From the NCBI GenBank assembly GCA_014189435.1, contig CP050293.1:6639001-6703000 (forward strand): a DNA stretch of 64,000 nt. The letters run 5' to 3'. Shown one piece after another: positions 20,119 through 28,615 of this stretch. The notes beneath the pieces were generated by a model. That model worked only from the letters and a program-made list of their open reading frames with translations. It searched no databases and was not told the DNA's origin. Numbering within the stretch: position 1 is the stretch's first letter; the number at the start of each line of letters is the position of its first letter. This DNA is from Mesorhizobium loti (GTDB taxonomy: Bacteria; Pseudomonadota; Alphaproteobacteria; Rhizobiales; Rhizobiaceae). The position numbers and the translations under genes were made by a program.

Positions 20119-21462
20119 ATGTCTGAAGGCTGGAAATCGAGAACGGGCTCATGGCGCGCGCGCTGCGGCATCGCGGCGGCGGTGCTTGTCCTGTCGCTGC
20201 ATGCGGGGCGGGCCGAAAACACGCTCGACATGGCTCCCGATCCGGACCAGAGCCGGGCCGAATACGAACGGGTCTCGAAGGAGATCACGCTGTCGTCGGA
20301 ACGGTTGGCCAAGCTCTCCGCCGATATCGCGACGATCAAGAAGGATCACGCCTCGATCACCGCCGCCCTGATCCAGTCGGCAATGACCGAGCAGAAACTC
20401 GGCCAGGACATCGAGGACATCGGTGCCAAGCTGGAAGGGCTGAAGGGCCAGGAACAGAAGATACGCGCCTCGTTGATGGCGCGGCGTGACGTTCTGGCCG
20501 AAGTGCTGGGCGCGCTGCAGCGCATGGGGCTGAACCCGCCGCCGGCGATCCTGGTCAAGCCGGAGGACGCGCTGTCGTCGGTGCGCAGCGCCATCCTGCT
20601 TGGCGCGGTGGTGCCGGAACTGCGTGAGCAGACCGATAGCCTGCTCGCCGATCTCAAGGAGCAGTCTCGGGTCACGGCCTCGATCGAGGCTGAAAGGGCG
20701 CGGCTGACGGCGGCGGTCGGCGACCAGACGGCGGAAAAGAAGCGCCTCGGCATGCTGCTGGAGGCCAAGCAGAAGCTCGAAGCCGACACGCAAACGCAAA
20801 TGGCCGCTGAAAAGCAGCGATCCGAGACGCTGGCGGCCAGGGCCGGCAGCCTGAAAGAGCTGATCGCGTCGCTCGAAGCCGACAAGAGCCGCAAGGCGGC
20901 GGACGCGGCCAAGGCTGCCGAGCAAAAGGCGGCGGATGGCGACAAGACGGCAGCGCCAGCCGAGGCCCCCGCGGAATTGGCGTCCCTACCCGTGCCGGAA
21001 GGCAACCAACTTGCCGCCGCGGCGCCTTTTTCGGCGCTGCAGGGACAGATCGCGCTACCGGTGACCGGCCGCATCAAGCGGCGATTCGGCGCCGATGACG
21101 GTAACGGCGCGGTGATGCTTGGCGACATGGTTGCGACACAATCGGGAGCCATCGTCACCGCGCCGGCGGATGGGAATGTGCTTTATGCGGGGCCGTTTCG
21201 CTCTTATGGTCAACTCTTGATCCTTAACGCAGGCGACGGCTATCATGTCGTTTTGGCGGGGATGAGCAGAATCAGCGTCGCGACCGGTCAGTCAGTGCTC
21301 GCAGGAGAGCCGATCGGCGCGATGGGAGAGGCCCGGGTGGCGAGCACCTCGGTTTCGAAGAATGGAAATGCCACGCCGGAACTCTATGTCGAGTTCCGCA
21401 AGGATGGAAAACCCGTCGATCCGGCCCCATGGTGGGCGGACCGTTTTTCTGGAAGGACGTGA
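20119..21462 (+). CDS. EnvC-like murein hydrolase activator (degenerate LytM)
   Basis: A 447-residue exported protein: signal sequence to about residue 32 (ends HAGRAEN), a long coiled-coil region from about 45 to 275, an Ala-rich linker, and a C-terminal LytM/M23-like domain from about 315. The zinc-binding HxGxD and HxH motifs are not present (GDMVATQSG and YHVVLAGM stand in their place), so it should be an EnvC-type activator of amidases in septal peptidoglycan splitting, not a peptidase itself. It precedes ctpA by three bases, a conserved pairing in alphaproteobacteria. Confidence 0.88.
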   Translation: MSEGWKSRTGSWRARCGIAAAVLVLSLHAGRAENTLDMAPDPDQSRAEYERVSKEITLSSERLAKLSADIATIKKDHASITAALIQSAMTEQKLGQDIEDIGAKLEGLKGQEQKIRASLMARRDVLAEVLGALQRMGLNPPPAILVKPEDALSSVRSAILLGAVVPELREQTDSLLADLKEQSRVTASIEAERARLTAAVGDQTAEKKRLGMLLEAKQKLEADTQTQMAAEKQRSETLAARAGSLKELIASLEADKSRKAADAAKAAEQKAADGDKTAAPAEAPAELASLPVPEGNQLAAAAPFSALQGQIALPVTGRIKRRFGADDGNGAVMLGDMVATQSGAIVTAPADGNVLYAGPFRSYGQLLILNAGDGYHVVLAGMSRISVATGQSVLAGEPIGAMGEARVASTSVSKNGNATPELYVEFRKDGKPVDPAPWWADRFSGRT

Positions 21463-21465
21463 ATA

Positions 21466-22794
21466 ATGCGGAAACTGTCGCTTCTGTTTGCCGGTGCGCT
21501 GATGGGCGCGTCCGCCATGAGCCTTGTCTATGGCACACCCGGCTCGGCGGCGAACGCTGCAGGGTCGGAGACCTATAAGCAACTGGCGATTTTCGGCGAT
21601 ATCTTCGAGCGGGTGCGGGCACAGTATGTGACACCGCCCGACGACAAGTCGCTGGTCGAGAACGCCATCAACGGCATGCTTGCCTCGCTTGACCCGCACT
21701 CCTCCTACATGAACGCCGAGCAGGCCCAGGACATGCGCGTCCAGACCAAGGGCGAGTTCGGCGGCCTCGGTATCGAGGTCACCATGGAGAACGACCTGGT
21801 CAAGGTGATCACGCCGATCGACGACACGCCGGCCGCCAAGGCAGGTGTGCTGGCCGGCGACTATATCGCCAAGATCGATGGCGAAGAGGTTCGCGGCCTG
21901 ACCCTCAACGACGCCGTCGAGAAGATGCGCGGCCTGGTCAATACGCCGATCAAGCTCACCATCCTGCGCCAGGGCGCCGACAAGCCGATCGAACTGACGG
22001 TCGTGCGCGACATCATCAAGGTCAAGGCGGTCAAGTTCCGGGTCGAGAACGACATCGGCTACATGAAGATCACCTCCTTCACCGAAAAGACCTATGACGA
22101 CCTCGAGAACGCGATCGACACCATCAAGAAGCAGGTGCCGGACGACAAGCTCAAGGGCTACGTACTGGATCTCCGCCTCAATCCGGGTGGTCTGCTCGAC
22201 CAGGCTGTGAGCGTGTCCGATGCCTTCCTCAACCGCGGCGAGATCGTCTCGACGCGCGGCCGTGATCCCAAGGATGTCACCCGCTTCGACGCCAAGCCCA
22301 AGCAGGTTGACGACATCAATGGCAAGCCGATGATCGTTCTGGTCAATGGCGGTTCGGCCAGTGCGTCGGAAATCGTCGCCGGCGCGCTGCAGGATCTGCG
22401 CCGTGTCACGGTGGTCGGCACGCAGTCCTTCGGCAAGGGTTCGGTGCAGACCATCATTCCGCTCGGCGAGAATGGTGCGCTGCGGCTGACGACGGCGCTC
22501 TATTACACGCCGTCCGGCAAGTCGATCCAGGGCAAGGGCATCACGCCCGACATCAAGGTCGACCAGCCGCTGCCGCCGGAACTGCAGGGCAGGGACCTGA
22601 CGCGCGGCGAATCCGACCTCAAGGGCCATATCAAGGGTGCCGACGAGAGCTCGACCGGTTCGGGGTCGGCGGCCTATGTGCCGCCGGATCCGAAGGACGA
22701 TCTGCAGCTCATCTATGCAGAGCAGCTGCTGCGCGGCCAGAAGACCGATCCGTCCTTCCCGCCCAATCCGCAAAAGGCCGTTCTCAACCAGTAA
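21466..22794 (+). CDS. ctpA: Carboxy-terminal processing protease (S41)
   Basis: A 442-residue periplasmic serine protease. An N-terminal signal (1-30) is followed by a PDZ domain (about 95-180) and the S41 catalytic domain with the Ser-rich motif GSASASEI (296-303) and the catalytic lysine in QSFGKGSV (Lys324). Related CtpA proteins cleave C-termini of envelope proteins and affect cell shape. Co-transcribed with the EnvC-like gene; a terminator hairpin follows. Confidence 0.95.
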   Translation: MRKLSLLFAGALMGASAMSLVYGTPGSAANAAGSETYKQLAIFGDIFERVRAQYVTPPDDKSLVENAINGMLASLDPHSSYMNAEQAQDMRVQTKGEFGGLGIEVTMENDLVKVITPIDDTPAAKAGVLAGDYIAKIDGEEVRGLTLNDAVEKMRGLVNTPIKLTILRQGADKPIELTVVRDIIKVKAVKFRVENDIGYMKITSFTEKTYDDLENAIDTIKKQVPDDKLKGYVLDLRLNPGGLLDQAVSVSDAFLNRGEIVSTRGRDPKDVTRFDAKPKQVDDINGKPMIVLVNGGSASASEIVAGALQDLRRVTVVGTQSFGKGSVQTIIPLGENGALRLTTALYYTPSGKSIQGKGITPDIKVDQPLPPELQGRDLTRGESDLKGHIKGADESSTGSGSAAYVPPDPKDDLQLIYAEQLLRGQKTDPSFPPNPQKAVLNQ

Positions 22795-22843
22795 GGTTGC
22801 GACCGACAACAGGTCTGGCCGCCTGATGGAAGCAATGCGATGC

Positions 22844-22875
22844 TGCCGGGACCGAAAGGTTCCGGCAGTTTGATT
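22844..22875 (+). terminator. Terminator after ctpA
   Basis: TGCCGGGACC (22844-22853) pairs with GGTTCCGGCA (22858-22867) through a GAAA tetraloop with one G-U pair, followed by GTTTGATT. Confidence 0.75.
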
Positions 22876-22991
22876 CTGGGGGCAAGGCGAAGCCCTCAAA
22901 CACGGCGCCAGGGGTGCGCCAGGATTGATGAATTCGCGCATGTCTTTTCGAAGCGGTTTCGTCTTCGAAGCCATGCGCCCGGGGAATAGGC

Positions 22992-24188
22992 TTGGCTGAT
23001 ATCGGTAAGGACATCGAACGCCCGCTCGGACAGGCTGTCCGGCCGCCGCGCGTCGCCGGCAAGGTCAGCGGCGGTGCGATCATGGCGACCGCGGTCGTGT
23101 TGGCGGTGGCCGGCGTCTCCGGCGCGATCGCGCTCCGGGAAAAGCCGTTTCGAAAGCCGCAAGAGGTTGCCGTTTCAACGCCGAAAGTGACGGCGGCGGC
23201 CGAGCCTGCCGCCGCGCCGTCCGCTTTGGCCCCGGTGGCGGCGTCGAAGCCGGAGGCTCCGGCCAACGGGACACCGACAAAGTCGGGTGGGCCACAGATC
23301 ATCCATGTGCAGACGGAAGAGGGCGATGGCCCGCCCAGGTCGGCGATCGTCATTCGCGACCCGTCGACCATCGGCCAGAACCTGAAGATCGCGCATATTC
23401 CAGACAAGGCGCTGATCGAGGCCAGCGACACCGGACCTTTGCCCGTGCGCGCCGCCGATGGCAGGCGGCCGTTCGACGTCTATGCGCGGCCGTGGTCCGG
23501 GTCGCGAGGCGCCCGCGTGGCGATCGTCATCGGTGGGCTTGCCGTGTCGCAGACCGGCACCCAGGCGGCCATCGCCAAGTTGCCGGCGGAAGTCACGCTG
23601 GCCTTCGCGCCGCAAGGCAACAGCATCGGCCGCTGGATGCAGGCTGCCAGGCAAAGCGGACACGAGGTCGTCATGCAGGTGCCGCTCGAGCCGTTCGACT
23701 ACCCAAACGTCAACCCCGGCCGCAACACGCTGACGGTGGCGGCGAGCGCGGACGAGAATTTGAAGAACCTGCACTGGGCGCTGTCGCGGACGACGAACTA
23801 TACCGGCGTCATGAACTATATGGGCGCCCGCTTTTCCGCCGATGCGGCGGCGATGGAGCCGTTCATGGCCGAGCTCGGCAAACGCGGCCTCGCCTATGTC
23901 GATGACGGCTCGTCGGCACGCAGCCTGGCGCCGGACCTGGCGCTGAAGGACGGGGTGCCCTTTGTCTCCGGCGATACGGCGATCGATGCCGTGCAGGATC
24001 GCGGCGAAATCCTGAAGAAGCTCGACAGCCTGGAGGCGACCGCGCGCGCCAAAGGCTCTGCCGTCGGCATCGGCTCGGCCTTCGACCTGACGGTCGACAC
24101 GGTCACGTCCTGGGTGGCCGAGGCCAAGAAGCGCGGCATCGAGATCGTGCCGATTTCAGCCGTGGCCATCGATCCGCAAAAAGGCTAG
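22992..24188 (+). CDS. Divergent polysaccharide deacetylase family protein (YibQ/DUF610)
   Basis: A 398-residue protein with one N-terminal membrane segment (about 29-48), a Pro/Ala-rich periplasmic linker, and a C-terminal domain from about 170 beginning VAIVIGGLAVSQTGT and containing QVPLEPFDYPNVNPG and NYTGVMNYMGARF, typical of the divergent polysaccharide deacetylases. The start is a TTG at 22992 with GGGGA upstream. It likely acts on envelope glycans; deacetylase activity of this branch is not certain. It keeps the conserved position between ctpA and rppH. Confidence 0.85.
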   Translation: MADIGKDIERPLGQAVRPPRVAGKVSGGAIMATAVVLAVAGVSGAIALREKPFRKPQEVAVSTPKVTAAAEPAAAPSALAPVAASKPEAPANGTPTKSGGPQIIHVQTEEGDGPPRSAIVIRDPSTIGQNLKIAHIPDKALIEASDTGPLPVRAADGRRPFDVYARPWSGSRGARVAIVIGGLAVSQTGTQAAIAKLPAEVTLAFAPQGNSIGRWMQAARQSGHEVVMQVPLEPFDYPNVNPGRNTLTVAASADENLKNLHWALSRTTNYTGVMNYMGARFSADAAAMEPFMAELGKRGLAYVDDGSSARSLAPDLALKDGVPFVSGDTAIDAVQDRGEILKKLDSLEATARAKGSAVGIGSAFDLTVDTVTSWVAEAKKRGIEIVPISAVAIDPQKG

Positions 24189-24239
24189 CGATCTGCTGGT
24201 CGCAACGAACTCCCAAGAACGGCCGGAAAGAAACGTCAG

Positions 24240-24758
24240 ATGGCTAAAAAGACAGTTGATCGCGAAACGCTGCCTTATCGTCCCTGTGTCGGGCTGATGA
24301 TCCTCAACGCCGATGGCCTGGTCTGGGTCGGGCATCGCATCGCCGAACCGGACAGCGAATTCGCCGGCACGACGCAGCTTTGGCAGATGCCGCAAGGCGG
24401 CATCGACGAGGGCGAGAAGCCGTTGCAGGCGGCCGAGCGCGAGCTCTATGAGGAAACCGGCATGCGCGGCGTCTCGCTGTTGGCCGAAGCGCCCAACTGG
24501 ATCAACTATGATTTGCCGGACCACCTCGTCGGCATCGCCTTCAAGGGGCGGTATCGCGGCCAGACGCAGAAATGGTTCGCCTTTCGCTTCCACGGCGATG
24601 TCAGCGAGATCCAGATCAATCCGCCGCCGGGCGGCCACACCGCCGAGTTCGACAAATGGGCATGGCGGCCTATGCAGGATCTGCCCGACCTGGTCGTGCC
24701 GTTCAAGCGCCATGTCTATGAGGACGTGGTGGCGGCGTTCCGGAATCTGGTGCAATAG
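24240..24758 (+). CDS. rppH: RNA pyrophosphohydrolase
   Basis: A 172-residue Nudix hydrolase that removes pyrophosphate from the 5' triphosphate end of RNA and starts mRNA decay. The Nudix box begins GGIDEGEKP and ends REL-YEETG, and the flanking [13 protein letters not shown] and WQMPQG segments match RppH. Alphaproteobacterial relatives were first described as dinucleoside polyphosphate hydrolases (IalA). It follows the yibQ-like gene. Confidence 0.95.
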   Translation: MAKKTVDRETLPYRPCVGLMILNADGLVWVGHRIAEPDSEFAGTTQLWQMPQGGIDEGEKPLQAAERELYEETGMRGVSLLAEAPNWINYDLPDHLVGIAFKGRYRGQTQKWFAFRFHGDVSEIQINPPPGGHTAEFDKWAWRPMQDLPDLVVPFKRHVYEDVVAAFRNLVQ

Positions 24759-24836
24759 CCACGATACAACAACCGCGGTTGCCGCGCCGGCCCGGCAGTC
24801 CTATTGATGTCTCTATCCACCATGCGAAGGGTCGCC

Positions 24837-25976
24837 ATGAACGACGCCCCCAAAAGCTCGCTGCCCGAAGAGGTCACCGCCACAAGCGAAGTGGCGGCTG
24901 GGGCTATCCTCACCATCGATCTCGATGCGATCCGTGAGAACTACCGGCGGCTGAAAGCGCGGTTGGGCGATGTTCGCTGCGCCGGCGTGCTCAAGGCGGA
25001 CGGCTACGGCGTTGGCGCCAGCCAGGTCGCGGCGGCACTGCTGCACGAAGGCTGCGACATTTTCTTTGTCGCGCTTCTGGGCGAAGGCGTCGCCTTGCGC
25101 CGCTCGATCGGGCCGGGTCCTGCCATTTTCGTGTTGAACGGCATTCCACCCGGCGCCGAGCCGGACGCCGTGGCGGCGGACCTTTGCGCTGTCATCAACA
25201 GCGTGGGGCAATTGGCGGCCTGGCGTGCGGCGGCTCGCCGCGCCGGCCGAAAACTGCCGGCCGCGGTCCAGGTCGACAGCGGTATGTCGCGGCTTGGCAT
25301 GGCGCCGACCGAAGTCGAGGCCGTGGCGGAGGATATCAGCGCCTTCGACGGTATCGACGTCAGATATGTGATGAGCCACCTGGCCTGCGCCGACGAGCCG
25401 GAGCATCCGGCCAATGAGCGGCAACGACTGGCGTTCGAGCGGCTGCGCAAGATGTTGCCGGAGGCGCCGGCCTCACTCACCAATTCGTCCGGTATCTTTC
25501 TCGGGGCGCGCTTTCACTACGGTCTCGCCCGGCCCGGCGCCGCCCTCTACGGTATCAATCCGACGCCGGACAAGCCCAATCCGATGCTGCCCGTCGTGCG
25601 GCTGCAGGCAAAAGTGGCGCAGACGCGCAGCGTCGAAAAAGGCGCCGGCGTTGGCTATGGCCACACCTATCATGCGCAAGGCCCGCTCAGCCTGGCGACG
25701 ATTTCGTTCGGCTACGCGGATGGTTGGCAACGCCGCGCCACGTCGGCTGCCTGGTTCGAGGGCGTGCGCCTGCCTTTCCTCGGGCGGGTGTCGATGGATT
25801 CGATCATTCTCGACATTTCCGCGCTGCCGCCCGGCAAGCTCCGCGAGGGGGATCTCGTCGAACTCCTCGGTCCCTCGCAAAGCGTCGATGACGCTGCCGG
25901 CCATGCCGGCACCATCGGCTACGAGATCCTGACCAGCCTCGGCCCGCGCTTTCATCGGCGCTATGTCGGCGGTTGA
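24837..25976 (+). CDS. alr: Alanine racemase
   Basis: A 379-residue PLP-dependent fold-III racemase. The PLP lysine is Lys53 in GVLKADGYGVG and the second catalytic base Tyr274 in GVGYGHTYH; the GYADGW and MDSI motifs are also present. The ATG at 24837 has GAAGGG ahead; an ATG at 24804 is possible. It converts L- to D-alanine. Because a DadA-type dehydrogenase gene lies 1.4 kb downstream on the same strand, it may be the catabolic DadX rather than the peptidoglycan Alr; the sequence alone does not settle this. Confidence 0.93.
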   Translation: MNDAPKSSLPEEVTATSEVAAGAILTIDLDAIRENYRRLKARLGDVRCAGVLKADGYGVGASQVAAALLHEGCDIFFVALLGEGVALRRSIGPGPAIFVLNGIPPGAEPDAVAADLCAVINSVGQLAAWRAAARRAGRKLPAAVQVDSGMSRLGMAPTEVEAVAEDISAFDGIDVRYVMSHLACADEPEHPANERQRLAFERLRKMLPEAPASLTNSSGIFLGARFHYGLARPGAALYGINPTPDKPNPMLPVVRLQAKVAQTRSVEKGAGVGYGHTYHAQGPLSLATISFGYADGWQRRATSAAWFEGVRLPFLGRVSMDSIILDISALPPGKLREGDLVELLGPSQSVDDAAGHAGTIGYEILTSLGPRFHRRYVGG

Positions 25977-26085
25977 GCGGTTTGGCCGCGCTTGACAAGC
26001 GGACGCCTGTCGGCAAGGCTCCGGACATGAGCAACCTCGCTTACATCAGAACCTTGTTCAGGGTTTGCCCGATCGCGGGATCGTA

Positions 26086-26132
26086 GCCCCGGCGCGGTCG
26101 CCTTTTGGCGTCCGTCCGAACCGGGGCATTTC
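26086..26132 (+). terminator. Possible terminator downstream of alr
   Basis: GCCCCGG (26086-26092) pairs with CCGGGGC (26121-26127) around a 28-base loop that can itself fold, followed by ATTTCT. The large loop makes this uncertain. Confidence 0.4.
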
Positions 26133-26250
26133 TACCTGACATCATCATTCTCAAGCCAGACAGCTTCGCGGCTGCCGGCTTTTCATCGAGCCACCGTGTG
26201 TGCGGTGGCAGGCGCGCGTCTGTTCGATGCGCCAATTCATGAGGTTTGCC

Positions 26251-26667
26251 ATGCAACATGCAACAGGATTGCGTCCACCGAGCCGGCTTCTGGTCAGCGA
26301 TGCCGACCACAACAGGCTGACGGGCCTGGCGCGGGCGTCGCTCGACCGCGTGCCCGAGACGGCCGAAGAGCTGCTTTCGGAAATGGACCGGGCCGTCATC
26401 ACGGCAGCGGCTTCCATGCCGGCCAATGTGGTGCGGATGGGTTCGACCGTGACAATCCGCGGCGATGGCGGGGAGCGCATCACGCTGGTCTATCCCGGCG
26501 AAGCCGACATCGCTGAAAACCGAATCTCGGTGCTGACGCCGATGGGGACGGCGCTTATCGGTGCGACCATCGGGCAGACAGTGCGTTGGAGCAGTCGTGG
26601 TGGCCGGGAACTGTCGTTGATCGTTGAGGCCATCGACACGTTCGCCTCCGGTCGGGAGCGATCCTGA
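26251..26667 (+). CDS. Rnk/GreA-GreB family regulator
   Basis: A 138-residue protein of the Rnk type: a short N-terminal helical part followed by the GreA/GreB C-terminal FKBP-like domain. The latter is recognised from VRMGSTVTI, ERITLVYPGEAD and the family signature SVLTPMGTALIGATIGQTV (about 90-108). Rnk-like proteins bind RNA polymerase through the secondary channel region or regulate nucleotide pools. Start 26251 chosen on the GAGG upstream; ATG at 26239 is an alternative. It is followed after two bases by a second, more diverged relative. Confidence 0.82.
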   Translation: MQHATGLRPPSRLLVSDADHNRLTGLARASLDRVPETAEELLSEMDRAVITAAASMPANVVRMGSTVTIRGDGGERITLVYPGEADIAENRISVLTPMGTALIGATIGQTVRWSSRGGRELSLIVEAIDTFASGRERS

Positions 26668-26669
26668 TC

Positions 26670-27224
26670 ATGGAGGCGGTGATGACAGGCACGAATTGCC
26701 GGCTGACCACGAAGGACTTCGCCGTCCTCGAGATCATGCTGGAGCGTCGGCGGGCTTTCGCGGATCCGATCGTTCCTATGCTTGCAGACAAGCTCTCCAA
26801 AGCCGATGTCGTCGCGATCGATTCGGTCGAAGCCGATATCGTGACGCTGAACAGCAGAGTGGTGTTTCGGATCGATGCCGGCCCCGCCGAAACCCGAACC
26901 CTGGTGCAGAACGAGGTGCGTGGGCCGGTCGGCTCCAGCCTGTCGATCATGACGAGGCGGGGGCTCTGCATGCTTGGCATGGCCGAGGGCCAGACGGCAT
27001 CGATCGAACAGGCCGACGGCAGGCGGGAGTCGGTCCTGATCGCGGCCGTGCTCTACCAGCCGGAGGCCGCGCGGCGGGCGGTCAGGGAGAAATCCCCAGC
27101 CGAAGTGCGGCGACCGCAGGGGCTCACCCTCGTTTACAGCGCGGCGGCCGATTGGCGGCCTCTTGGCGAGAGGGCCGGAATGCGGCAGACAGAGGATGAC
27201 GACCCCGGTCCCACGGCGGCGTGA
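26670..27224 (+). CDS. Diverged Rnk/GreA-like protein
   Basis: A 184-residue protein with the same layout as its upstream neighbour: CRLTTKDFAVLEIMLERR at the start, DPIVPMLADKLSKADVV, then a beta domain. The usual SPLGxALLG signature is replaced by SSLSIMTRRGLCMLGMAEGQTA, and a tail of about 50 residues is added. It looks like an old tandem duplicate that has lost the polymerase-contact signature. Two-base spacing indicates an operon with the upstream gene. Function unknown. Confidence 0.65.
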   Translation: MEAVMTGTNCRLTTKDFAVLEIMLERRRAFADPIVPMLADKLSKADVVAIDSVEADIVTLNSRVVFRIDAGPAETRTLVQNEVRGPVGSSLSIMTRRGLCMLGMAEGQTASIEQADGRRESVLIAAVLYQPEAARRAVREKSPAEVRRPQGLTLVYSAAADWRPLGERAGMRQTEDDDPGPTAA

Positions 27225-27236
27225 ACAGGCAACAGT

Positions 27237-27280
27237 GCATGATCTCGAAAATCGGCATCGATTTTCGCCGGGGATCATGC
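27237..27280. repeat. Short rhizobial palindrome, GCATGATC type
   Basis: Outer arms GCATGATC (27237-27244) and GATCATGC (27273-27280) enclose an inner perfect stem CGAAAATC/GATTTTCG (27246-27253 and 27260-27267). The same architecture occurs at 44072-44115. Confidence 0.7.
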
Positions 27281-27346
27281 GCAAATCGGAAATGCGGCCG
27301 CGTCCAGGGCGTCCTCAAGGATGTGCGGCGCGGCAAGGAGTGAACG

Positions 27347-28603
27347 ATGAAGATCATGGTGCTGGGCGGTGGCGTCATCGGGGTGACCACGGCGTACTTT
27401 CTTGCCGAGGCCGGCCACGAGGTGACGGTTCTCGACCGCCAGAAAGGCCCGGCACTGGAAACCAGCTTCGCCAATGCCGGCGAGATATCGCCCGGCTACG
27501 CCTCGCCCTGGGCCGGCCCCGGCATTCCGCTGAAGGCGATCAAATGGCTGCTGATGAAGCATGGCCCGCTGGTGGTGCGGCCGGCCTTCGATCCGCATAT
27601 GTGGACATGGCTCATCAAGATGCTGCGCAATTGCACCGCCGAGCGCTATGCCATCAACAAGGCGCGCATGGTGCCGCTCGCCGAATACAGCCGTGACACG
27701 CTGAAGGCGCTGCGCGAAGCAACCGGCATCGCCTATGACGAGCGTACCCAGGGCACGCTGCAGCTGTTTCGCACGCAAAAGCAGCTCGACGGCACCGGTG
27801 GCGATGTCGAGGTGCTGAAGAAGTATGGCGTGCCTTACGAGATCCTCGACCAGGACGGCTGTATCGCGGCGGAGCCGGGCCTGGCCGGGGTGCGCGAAAA
27901 GTTCGTCGGCGGCCTCAGGCTACCGCACGACGAGACCGGCGACTGCAAGATGTTCACCGACAGGCTGGCCGAGCTCTGTGTGGCGCGCGGCGTCAAGTTC
28001 GAATACGACGTGACGATCTGGCGTATCATCCGCAGCCGCAACCGCATTGCCAATCTCAGCACCAGCAAGGGCTGGAAAGCCGCCGACGCCTATGTGATGG
28101 CCCTGGGCAGTTATTCGGCAGGTTTCATGCGCCGGGTGAAGCGGCCGATCCCGGTCTATCCGGTGAAGGGCTATTCGATCACCGTGCCGATCAAGGACGC
28201 CGCCGCGGCACCGGTGTCGACGGTGATGGACGAGACCTACAAGGTGGCGATCACCCGGCTTGGGAACCGCATCCGGGTTGGCGGCACGGCCGAGATTTCC
28301 GGCTTTGACCTCAGGCTGCATGAATCGCGGCGGCGCACGCTGGAACACTCGGTTGGCGATCTCTTTCCGGGCGCCGGCGCCATGCGGGACGCGACGTTCT
28401 GGTGCGGGCTGCGGCCGATGACGCCGGACGGTCCGCCGCTGATCGGCCGCACCGAGCTTTCCAATCTCTATCTCAACACCGGCCACGGCACGCTCGGCTG
28501 GACGATGGCCTGCGGCTCGGGCAAGGTTCTGGCCGACATCATCTCCAGCCGGGTGCCGGACATCGATGTCCGCGACCTCGCGCAGGAGCGCTATCTGCGG
28601 TAG
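27347..28603 (+). CDS. dadA: D-amino acid dehydrogenase
   Basis: A 418-residue FAD enzyme of the DadA group. The Rossmann motif [17 protein letters not shown] (about 6-22) is followed by [22 protein letters not shown], the DadA hallmark, and the C-terminal [16 protein letters not shown] with [16 protein letters not shown]. It oxidises D-alanine and other D-amino acids to 2-oxo acids at the membrane, passing electrons to quinone. With the racemase gene at 24837 it would allow growth on alanine. The RBS AAGGAG is 8 bases ahead. Confidence 0.93.
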   Translation: MKIMVLGGGVIGVTTAYFLAEAGHEVTVLDRQKGPALETSFANAGEISPGYASPWAGPGIPLKAIKWLLMKHGPLVVRPAFDPHMWTWLIKMLRNCTAERYAINKARMVPLAEYSRDTLKALREATGIAYDERTQGTLQLFRTQKQLDGTGGDVEVLKKYGVPYEILDQDGCIAAEPGLAGVREKFVGGLRLPHDETGDCKMFTDRLAELCVARGVKFEYDVTIWRIIRSRNRIANLSTSKGWKAADAYVMALGSYSAGFMRRVKRPIPVYPVKGYSITVPIKDAAAAPVSTVMDETYKVAITRLGNRIRVGGTAEISGFDLRLHESRRRTLEHSVGDLFPGAGAMRDATFWCGLRPMTPDGPPLIGRTELSNLYLNTGHGTLGWTMACGSGKVLADIISSRVPDIDVRDLAQERYLR

Positions 28604-28615
28604 GGCGTGCGTTGG

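Noticed and set aside
26037..26200. Mobile-element remnant between alr and the Rnk-like genes
   Set aside because: Only a hairpin was found; no transposase fragment or flanking target duplication is visible.
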